IMG/VR virus record: IMGVR_UViG_3300009129_001468
Location: 1-37,351 of that record
Reading direction: 5' to 3' (one strand)
Length of the DNA: 37,351 bases
Source: a virus
Shown here: positions 31,534 to 37,351 of the stretch, piece by piece
How the letters are laid out: every line of letters starts with the position of its first letter
Position numbering within the stretch: the stretch's first letter is position 1
The notes under the pieces: generated by a model
The model's input: only the letters and a program-made list of their open reading frames with translations
The model's database searches: none
Told to the model about the DNA's origin: nothing
Translations under genes and position numbers: made by a program

Positions 31534-33490
31534 AATATTTATAAATATCGCTTCGTATAGGGACAAGGAATTAATTCCGACAGTAAAAGACGCTATTAAA
31601 AAAGCGAAAGATAAAAGCAGGATTTCGTTCGGTATATGCTGGCAGTACGGAGAAGATGAACCGCTTACCTTTGGCGAGGACGAGGATCCTTTATTCGAAG
31701 GGATCGGGGGGCTCAATTACGCTAGGTATGACTATAGAGATAGTTTGGGTATGGGCTGGGGGAGGAAGATCAGTCAGGCTTTTTGGAGGGGCGAGCAATT
31801 TCAGTTACAAATTGATTCTCATATGAGATTCGCCCAAGACTGGGACTGGCATTTATTAAATCTTTTAGCTAGATGCGAATCTTCTAAGCCAATCTTAACC
31901 TCTAGAACCTTACCGTATTACCCAGAGAAAGGAGATGAATTAAAAGATGGACTTAGTACCTACATGCACCCCAAAAACTTTAGGGATAACGGAGTGCTAG
32001 TGTTAACTTCTGGAGCGATAAGGCACAGATGGAAGAAAAAGAATCCTATTCCGGGAGCTTTTATCTCAGGACACTTCATGTTTTCGTCGTCAAAAATTCT
32101 ACAAGAAATGCCGTACGACGATAAGTTTGCGATCATTAGCACTGGGGACGAGCCAGCGCTAGCAATTAAAGCTTGGACTCGTGGCTGGGATATTTTTTAC
32201 CCTCATAAGGTGTATGTTTGGCATCATTTCTACAGAGAAGGAGCCAAGAAAAACCACAGTGATCAATATTTTAAAAAGGGCACAGATGTGCATCCTTCTC
32301 AGAGGAAGCTCGCAGAAGAGGGCGTGAAAAGATTTGTAGCGCTAACATCAGGAAAAATAAAAGACGAAAGGTATGGCTTAGGCAAGGCCAGAACACTGGA
32401 AGAGTATAAGCAGTATACTGGAGTAGACTATAAGAGAAGAAAGATTCAGAAAAGGGGTGACTTAATAGAGGGCGTTTGGAAATCAAAGAGCGCTGACTCG
32501 GCCACGCCCCAGCCACGACCGATGATTAAAGTCGAAGGGAACGATAAGGTAGGAGAAAACGCAAAGAATAAAATATATGTACAGATAGCTAGCTATAGAG
32601 ATCCTGATGTAGAGAATACCATTCAAGACTTAATAGCAAAGGCAGATAAGCCTAATAACTTAATCCTAGGCATCTGTGATCAGTATGGGCCAGAAAACAG
32701 AAACTTGCCAGAATATAGCAAAGAGAACTTCAGGGTTATCAGAGTTCCTTTTTATATTAGTCCGGGGTTAGGTTGGGCAAGGCATATGATACAAAAATTG
32801 TACTTTGAGGGCGACGCAGAGTACACCATGCAGTTAGACTCCCATATGAGATTTAAAACTGGTTGGGATACTAAATTAATTAATATGGTTAAGGACGCAC
32901 CCTCTAAAAAACCGATAATCTCTCATTATTGTACGGCCTTTACATTTGATCAAAAGCCTATGAGCTACGAGAATAGAGATGATCTATTTAAAATGTATTG
33001 CTTGAGGTTTAACGACACAGGAACGGTCTCCTTCAGGCAGAGGAGAGTCCACAAGGAAGAGCAGACGGGTAGACCCGGGAGATCTATGCTTGTTTCGGGA
33101 CACTTTTATTTTACCCTAGCTAAGCATATAGGGGAATATAAATATGATCCCGATTTATATTTTGCTGGAGATGAAATTTCTCTAGCGACTAGGTCTTGGA
33201 CTAGAGGGTGGGATATGTTTTATCCCTCAGAAAATGTAGTGTTTCATAATTACACCAGAGAGAAGAGAATATGTCACTGGGCGGATCAAAAAATCGGCTA
33301 TGGATCACTACATAAAGAGAGTCTTAAAAGACTAAGGCAAATGCTGGGAATGGAAGATAACGGAATAGACCTTGGAGAGTATGGCCTAGGAACAGAAAGG
33401 AACTTAAAAGATTTTGAAAAAATATCTGGCATTAATTTTAAAGAAAGAAAGCTAGCAGAAAGAGCAGAGAAGGGAGAGCCGTCCTTTTAG
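31526..33490 (+). CDS. Tandem-duplicated GlcNAc-transferase-like protein (GT60 type)
   Basis: A 654-residue protein made of two homologous halves. Half one begins IFINIASYRDKELIPTVKDA, half two (from about residue 350) IYVQIASYRDPDVENTIQDL. Each has a GICxQYG strand, a G-x-GWxR segment, an acidic-His motif (QIDSHMRF near 95, QLDSHMRF near 437), an SGHFxF segment, and a final GDExxLAxxxWTRGWDxFYP. These match the GlcNAc/GT60 family (Skp1-type alpha-GlcNAc transferases of eukaryotes and bacterial relatives). Both halves keep the key motifs, so both could be active. The halves are joined by a Pro/Ser/Lys-rich linker near residue 320. It may glycosylate Ser/Thr or hydroxyproline in proteins; this is inferred from the family. 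Confidence 0.85.
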   Translation: MNRIFINIASYRDKELIPTVKDAIKKAKDKSRISFGICWQYGEDEPLTFGEDEDPLFEGIGGLNYARYDYRDSLGMGWGRKISQAFWRGEQFQLQIDSHMRFAQDWDWHLLNLLARCESSKPILTSRTLPYYPEKGDELKDGLSTYMHPKNFRDNGVLVLTSGAIRHRWKKKNPIPGAFISGHFMFSSSKILQEMPYDDKFAIISTGDEPALAIKAWTRGWDIFYPHKVYVWHHFYREGAKKNHSDQYFKKGTDVHPSQRKLAEEGVKRFVALTSGKIKDERYGLGKARTLEEYKQYTGVDYKRRKIQKRGDLIEGVWKSKSADSATPQPRPMIKVEGNDKVGENAKNKIYVQIASYRDPDVENTIQDLIAKADKPNNLILGICDQYGPENRNLPEYSKENFRVIRVPFYISPGLGWARHMIQKLYFEGDAEYTMQLDSHMRFKTGWDTKLINMVKDAPSKKPIISHYCTAFTFDQKPMSYENRDDLFKMYCLRFNDTGTVSFRQRRVHKEEQTGRPGRSMLVSGHFYFTLAKHIGEYKYDPDLYFAGDEISLATRSWTRGWDMFYPSENVVFHNYTREKRICHWADQKIGYGSLHKESLKRLRQMLGMEDNGIDLGEYGLGTERNLKDFEKISGINFKERKLAERAEKGEPSF

Positions 33491-33492
33491 TT

Positions 33493-34332
33493 ATGGCTGT
33501 AGTATTTCATTTTAATGGTCACGCTGAGCCCAAGTATTCAGATCAGGATATCTGGTTTCTAAAGCAAAAGGTAATAGAGGCGGCGGGTAGTAAATATGAG
33601 CTAGAAGACTGCGAGGTGTTGACTTTTGATAACGCTTTTCACCACTATACGCTGCTTGAGTGCACGGATAGGCTTAAATTACCAATAGTTAATTTGGGCG
33701 AAGAAAAATATTATAAACCCCTCAGAGAAAAATACAAGCTTAACGAAGAAGAAAAGTGGTACGGCAACCTAACAGCGAAGAAAAAAATGAAGGACGGTTT
33801 TACCTTAACCCATAAAATCCTAGCTGTTTATGACTACTTAAAGAATAATAAAACAAAAAAATATTTTTATTTCTTTGATCAGTCCGACGTATATATTACC
33901 GGCGACTTACAAGAGAAAATAAAAGTACTAGAAGAAAAAAAATGCAAATTACTTTTTAATGCAGAAACCAAATGTATGTACTGGCCCATGGCGATTAGGG
34001 GTAATCCAATATATCCTGATATTAATAAGTTTTTTATTAACTATGGAGACCTAAAGAAGTTTGAAGTAGATACCTATTCACCGACCGCTCACGAATCTAA
34101 CGGTAAAAAGTTTTTATTTTTAAATAGCGGGGCATATTTAGCGGAAACAGATTTCTTTGTTTCGTTCTTCGATAAATATATTAACTTCTTTATGGAATTT
34201 ATTGATGTAAATGATCAAACTATTATGCATCATTTTCATTTTTTATATTACCCAGATATACAAGTCGATAATAAGTGCGAGATCTTTCAGTGCATGGGAC
34301 CAAACGTAGTGGAGTTTAATTATGAAAGATGA
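33493..34332 (+). CDS. PLOD/collagen-glycosyltransferase-like protein, copy 1
   Basis: A 279-residue GT-A-like protein paralogous to the next gene. KYFYFFDQSDVYITGDLQ (Asp129, Asp132) is a D-x-x-D motif in the position of the metal site of procollagen lysyl hydroxylase glycosyltransferase domains. LLFNAETKCMYWP near 153 matches their FSAExxCWP segment, FLFLNSGAYLAETDFF near 209 their YLNSGxYIG, and VDNKCEIFQCMGP near 258 their LDxxCxIFQN end. The start AVVFHFNGHAEPKY is shared with copy 2. Such domains transfer galactose or glucose to hydroxylysine; viral members occur in giant viruses. Here the substrate is unknown. It overlaps copy 2 by ATGA. Confidence 0.75.
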   Translation: MAVVFHFNGHAEPKYSDQDIWFLKQKVIEAAGSKYELEDCEVLTFDNAFHHYTLLECTDRLKLPIVNLGEEKYYKPLREKYKLNEEEKWYGNLTAKKKMKDGFTLTHKILAVYDYLKNNKTKKYFYFFDQSDVYITGDLQEKIKVLEEKKCKLLFNAETKCMYWPMAIRGNPIYPDINKFFINYGDLKKFEVDTYSPTAHESNGKKFLFLNSGAYLAETDFFVSFFDKYINFFMEFIDVNDQTIMHHFHFLYYPDIQVDNKCEIFQCMGPNVVEFNYER

Positions 34333-35177
34333 GCGCATTAGCTTTTCATTTTAATGGTTCGACACTTGGTAAATATAGGCATAATCTTGCCGTACTCGAA
34401 AACCTTTTAGAAAAAAACTCTAGGCGACCGACTGCGCTAGACAAGACCCAAATCTTTTGTTTTGATAATTCATTAAATAATTTAATGTTAATAGACTGCC
34501 TCAGAAAACTGAACCTAGACTTCATTAACTTGGGTGAGAAACGGTATTTTGGGGAGCTTCAAAAAAGATACCCGTTTAAAGATAAAAAGCACACTTGGTT
34601 TCTAAATCCGAAGTGGCTAGGCAAGGAGGGAGAGGAAGACAATCATTTTTGGCCGCTAGCTAAGATGATGACATTATATCATTATATTAAAAATAATAAA
34701 AATATTAAGCCTTACTTTTTTTTATTCGATCAGAGCGACGTGTTTTTAACAGACAACCCAGAAAAAAAACTGGAAGTATTCTTGGAAAAAGATTGCGGTA
34801 TGCTTTTCGGGGCGGAGTCTAACTGTATGTATTGGCCCATGAGAATAAGGGGCAAGTTATGGTACGCTTATATTAATAAATTTTTTGCAAATTACGGGGA
34901 CGTTAAAAGGTTTGAGTCAGAAACTTACTCTGAAGATTGCTACGCTAGCGGTGGACATAAGATGGTATTTTTAAATGGAGGCATGAGAATATGCAATACT
35001 GAATATTACATGAATTTTATGGATAAATATTATAGATTTATTGAAGAATTCATGTGCTTAACGGAGCAAACAACGCTACATCACTTTCACTTCTCTTACT
35101 ACCCAGAGATACAAATAGATAATAAATGTGAGATTTTTCAGTGTATGTATCCCAGCGGTATTGAATATAATATATAA
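34329..35177 (+). CDS. PLOD/collagen-glycosyltransferase-like protein, copy 2
   Basis: A 282-residue paralogue of the preceding gene. Shared landmarks are ALAFHFNGSTLGKYRHN, PYFFLFDQSDVFLTDN (Asp134, Asp137), MLFGAESNCMYWPMRIRG, VFLNGGMRICNTEYYMNFMD, LHHFHFSYYPEIQIDNKCEI and FQCMYPSG. Identity looks moderate, so the duplication is not recent, and both copies keep the likely catalytic residues. Compared with copy 1 it has an insertion around residues 95-110 and LNSG has become LNGG. It shares a TAATG overlap with the next gene. The copies may have different acceptor specificity. Confidence 0.75.
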   Translation: MSALAFHFNGSTLGKYRHNLAVLENLLEKNSRRPTALDKTQIFCFDNSLNNLMLIDCLRKLNLDFINLGEKRYFGELQKRYPFKDKKHTWFLNPKWLGKEGEEDNHFWPLAKMMTLYHYIKNNKNIKPYFFLFDQSDVFLTDNPEKKLEVFLEKDCGMLFGAESNCMYWPMRIRGKLWYAYINKFFANYGDVKRFESETYSEDCYASGGHKMVFLNGGMRICNTEYYMNFMDKYYRFIEEFMCLTEQTTLHHFHFSYYPEIQIDNKCEIFQCMYPSGIEYNI

Positions 35178-35998
35178 TGAAACTTTTTGCTGGCCCATAC
35201 AGGCACGAGTTTGGTCACGAGCTTTTTAGTTTCCAAGGGCACGTAAGGAAACTGTCAACAGCTTATGACAGAACGGTAGTGTGCAGTAGAGAAAGTATGC
35301 GATATTTATATCAAGATTTTGTTGACGAATTCGTTCCGTTGGACGATCACTTAGATATTTCAAAGTATTCGGATTACAAAGTAATAACTAAGGACGATTG
35401 TCATTACCACGTGGCTAGATCAGCAGGGAACGTTAACTTAGACCAGAAATTTATCCGATATGGGCAGCCAATAGAAGAAGGGTATGATATTATTTTTCAC
35501 GCAAGAGCTAAGAGCGGGGGTATGTGCAAAAATCTAGAAAGAAAAGTATACGATGAAGCGTTTAAAGAATTGAATGGTAAATATAAAGTGTCTTTCATAG
35601 GGACTAAAAAAGATTCTTACTGTCCGGACGGAGCAAAAGACTTAAGGGATATACCTTTAAAAAAGCTAGCGGATATTATATGCTCCTCAAGGCTAGTAGT
35701 GGGAGAAAGCAGCGGACCGATTCATTTCGCTTCTTTGTGCGGCACGCAGCACCTCACTTGGGGAGGGTATAGACTTAGAACTTTTTCTAGATACACTTAT
35801 CACTGGAATCCATTTAGCGTGAACTGTTTTTTGTTTGAGACGCTACAGGACAACTACCTTAAGAACCGAATTAAAATCGGTGCAAGGGTACCCAAGGATA
35901 TCCTAGAGAGGGAGCATGTTAATATAATCGAAAGCAAAACCCATAGGGAACCGTCTTTGAATGACCTAGTTTTAGCTATAACTGCCATTTTAAAATGA
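35177..35998 (+). CDS. GT9 (heptosyltransferase)-like protein
   Basis: A 273-residue protein with the donor-binding half of GT9 enzymes. The first half is divergent (KLFAGPYRHEFGHELFSFQG). From about residue 100, IIFHARAKSGGMCKNLERKV, VSFIGTKKDSYCP, LRDIPLKKLADIICSSRLVV and GESSGPIHFASLCGTQHLTW align with the classical GPxHxAxxxGxPxxxLFG end. Mature GT9 enzymes are about 320-350 residues, so this is short. The larger protein at 13410 carries the opposite (N-terminal) GT9 half. It is coupled by TAATG upstream and ATGA downstream. Heptose or another sugar is possible. Confidence 0.75.
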   Translation: MKLFAGPYRHEFGHELFSFQGHVRKLSTAYDRTVVCSRESMRYLYQDFVDEFVPLDDHLDISKYSDYKVITKDDCHYHVARSAGNVNLDQKFIRYGQPIEEGYDIIFHARAKSGGMCKNLERKVYDEAFKELNGKYKVSFIGTKKDSYCPDGAKDLRDIPLKKLADIICSSRLVVGESSGPIHFASLCGTQHLTWGGYRLRTFSRYTYHWNPFSVNCFLFETLQDNYLKNRIKIGARVPKDILEREHVNIIESKTHREPSLNDLVLAITAILK

Positions 35999-36675
35999 AA
36001 GATTACTGTATCGCCACCTTAAGTGCCGGAGAAAAGTATAACAAATACTTAAAAAATAATCTTTTATCAAATACCGACATAACAGAGGAAGGAACAAAAA
36101 TATTTATTACTACAGATGATACAGAGTCTTTTGCTAGTTACAAAGATAGGGCGGAGATTTTTAACTTCACTCCTGAATGGATTGCGGACGTTAGGGAAAC
36201 AAGAACAAGAAATTGGTTTAACTATCACCTAAAAACGCATGCGATAAGAAATGCCTTTAATGCGGGCTATACTAAAATATTATACATAGATAGCGATATA
36301 AATATATTAAAATGGAATAAAGACTTCTTAGTTAAGGAGCAAAGGGGCTTTTACTTTAGGACCTTTTTAAGCAAGGGTCAATATGCGGAAAAATATGACT
36401 TTTATTCTAAGCTTTTTGGTGCTAACTTATGGCATTATTATAGACCGGTTAGCGAGAAGCTAATATATATTAACACGGAGCCGGATAAAATTAATGGATT
36501 TTTGAATACTTGGGAATACTTGGCGGATATGTCTAGGGGGAAAGTGAATCCTTACTCTGAAGGGCATGAAATACTACTGGCTTGTAGGTTTAATGGAGCA
36601 AGCGTTTTTAAATATAAGCCAGACCCATTTAAAGGCAGCGAAAAGTTTATGCAAGATAGTCACGGTGCAGGATGA
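35995..36675 (+). CDS. GT-A-type glycosyltransferase
   Basis: A 226-residue protein. The start KDYCIATLSAGEKYNKYLKN with a later IFITTDDTES resembles GT8-like and related capsule transferases. HAIRNAFNAGYTKILYIDSD followed by INIL holds the D-x-D at residues about 98-100. KINGFLNTWEYLADM and PYSEGHEILLACRFNGAS form the acceptor half, and the chain ends DSHGAG, a His-containing end common in this group. No signal or membrane helix. It overlaps the final gene of the window by ATGA. Donor unknown. Confidence 0.75.
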   Translation: MKDYCIATLSAGEKYNKYLKNNLLSNTDITEEGTKIFITTDDTESFASYKDRAEIFNFTPEWIADVRETRTRNWFNYHLKTHAIRNAFNAGYTKILYIDSDINILKWNKDFLVKEQRGFYFRTFLSKGQYAEKYDFYSKLFGANLWHYYRPVSEKLIYINTEPDKINGFLNTWEYLADMSRGKVNPYSEGHEILLACRFNGASVFKYKPDPFKGSEKFMQDSHGAG

Positions 36676-37351
36676 AAATAACCACAGTCATAGAATTGTT
36701 TGGGCAAGAAAAGGAGGAGTTACTTAACAATTATTATTTAATGTTAAAGCTCTGGCTACATCATTTGAATATGTATGCCAACGAGTGTGAAATAGAGTTG
36801 CTTTATATTAATTCTTTTACGGGCGTAAAATCAAACGTGCTTTTCTATAAAGATTTTGAAGAGTTTTTAAAACGGTATCCCAAATTGAATATAAGTATAG
36901 AACAGATAGACTCGCCTCAGGTCGATCGTACACCCCGAGGAAGAAAGCATTCTATTAAACATCAACAATTTTTCAATAACAAGCTGGCCGTTTTACAGCG
37001 CAAGCCCCCGTTTATTTGGATGGATATAGACCTCTTCCTTTTTAAGCCGCTTAAAGAATTTTATAAACACATGGGAGACAATCCATTCGTGGGGACAGGA
37101 CACGGAAGTCATATACGGGGAGAAAAAGACAAGGTTCAAGCTGGACTTTATATACTTAATAAAGAGAACTATATAGATATTGAGCTAGGACTTAAGCAGT
37201 GTCAAGAACTAGCTGGGGATCAGGCGCAGCACGTTTGCCACGATCAAGGTATAATAAACGGAATCTTCACTAAGACCGGCCTAAACCCCTTTGTTTTTCA
37301 AGGGCATGAATATTGGAATTGGCATGGAATGAGGTGCGATTTTCACAAAGA
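36672..37351 (+). CDS. GT-A-type glycosyltransferase, 3'-truncated by window end
   Basis: ATG 36672 lies inside the stop of the previous gene, and the frame stays open to the last base (226 complete codons). KITTVIELFGQEKEELLNNY begins the fold. KLAVLQRKPPFIWMDIDLFL near residues 104-123 carries the D-x-D motif (MDID). GTGHGSHIRGEKDKVQAGLY near 144 and the CHDQGIINGIF segment near 190 are typical of acceptor/metal regions in such transferases. The C-terminus is missing. It belongs to the second glycan cluster; substrate unknown. Confidence 0.75.
   Translation, partial: MKITTVIELFGQEKEELLNNYYLMLKLWLHHLNMYANECEIELLYINSFTGVKSNVLFYKDFEEFLKRYPKLNISIEQIDSPQVDRTPRGRKHSIKHQQFFNNKLAVLQRKPPFIWMDIDLFLFKPLKEFYKHMGDNPFVGTGHGSHIRGEKDKVQAGLYILNKENYIDIELGLKQCQELAGDQAQHVCHDQGIINGIFTKTGLNPFVFQGHEYWNWHGMRCDFHK

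Overview
The window looks like part of the genome of a large tailed bacteriophage, or phage-like element, of a Gram-negative-type host. This is inferred from three things: a compact phage-style replication module, almost gap-free gene packing with many ATGA/TAATG overlaps, and a run of host-like accessory genes (tmRNA, Hsp20, signal peptidase, sugar-nucleotide enzymes) among small unknown genes. Bacterial sigma70-type promoters, Rho-independent terminators and the tmRNA argue for a bacterial host. The sequence alone does not name the host. A marine origin is only an impression from the style of several proteins.

Layout. (1) 2-5053: the 3' part of one giant open frame (at least 1,683 codons), rich in Trp/Tyr/Gly and in close cysteine pairs, probably a virion or surface protein. 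(2) 5093-13410: replication module with a DnaB-type helicase, a primase with a TOPRIM domain but no zinc cysteines, a PD-(D/E)XK nuclease, a split DNA polymerase III alpha (PHP-like part, then cupin and DEDDh exonuclease genes, then the catalytic part), and a likely ssDNA-binding protein. (3) 13410-15341: a multidomain glycosyltransferase. (4) 15360-17118: small genes, including Hsp20, with their own promoters and terminators. (5) 17115-25367: a tightly coupled glycan cluster (five glycosyltransferase-like genes, GDP-fucose synthase-like reductase, FkbM and class I methyltransferases, sulfotransferase, short UDP-glucose dehydrogenase, histidine decarboxylase). (6) 25359-26649, minus strand: a GT2-like gene and signal peptidase I. 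(7) 26746-29458: small membrane and unknown genes and a secreted trypsin-like protease. (8) 29564-29981: tmRNA with an unusually long tag frame. (9) 29988-37351: second glycan cluster (methyltransferase, epimerase, duplicated GT60-like enzyme, two collagen-glycosyltransferase-like paralogues, GT9-like protein and two GT-A proteins, the last cut by the window edge).

How it fits together. The replication genes could form a nearly self-sufficient replisome with separate proofreading. The two glycan clusters supply activated sugars (epimerase, dehydrogenase, fucose synthase), transferases and decorations (methyl, sulfate, possibly an amine). They fit remodelling of the host surface or glycosylation of virion proteins. 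A phage-borne signal peptidase together with an exported protease suggests action in the envelope.

The most striking non-coding signals are a recurrent promoter layout in which the -10 hexamer lies 5-7 nt before the start codon (leaderless mRNAs at six genes) and the tmRNA with a predicted 35-codon tag. No tRNA, CRISPR array, insertion sequence or attachment site was seen. The only gene-free stretch over 300 bases is the tmRNA itself.
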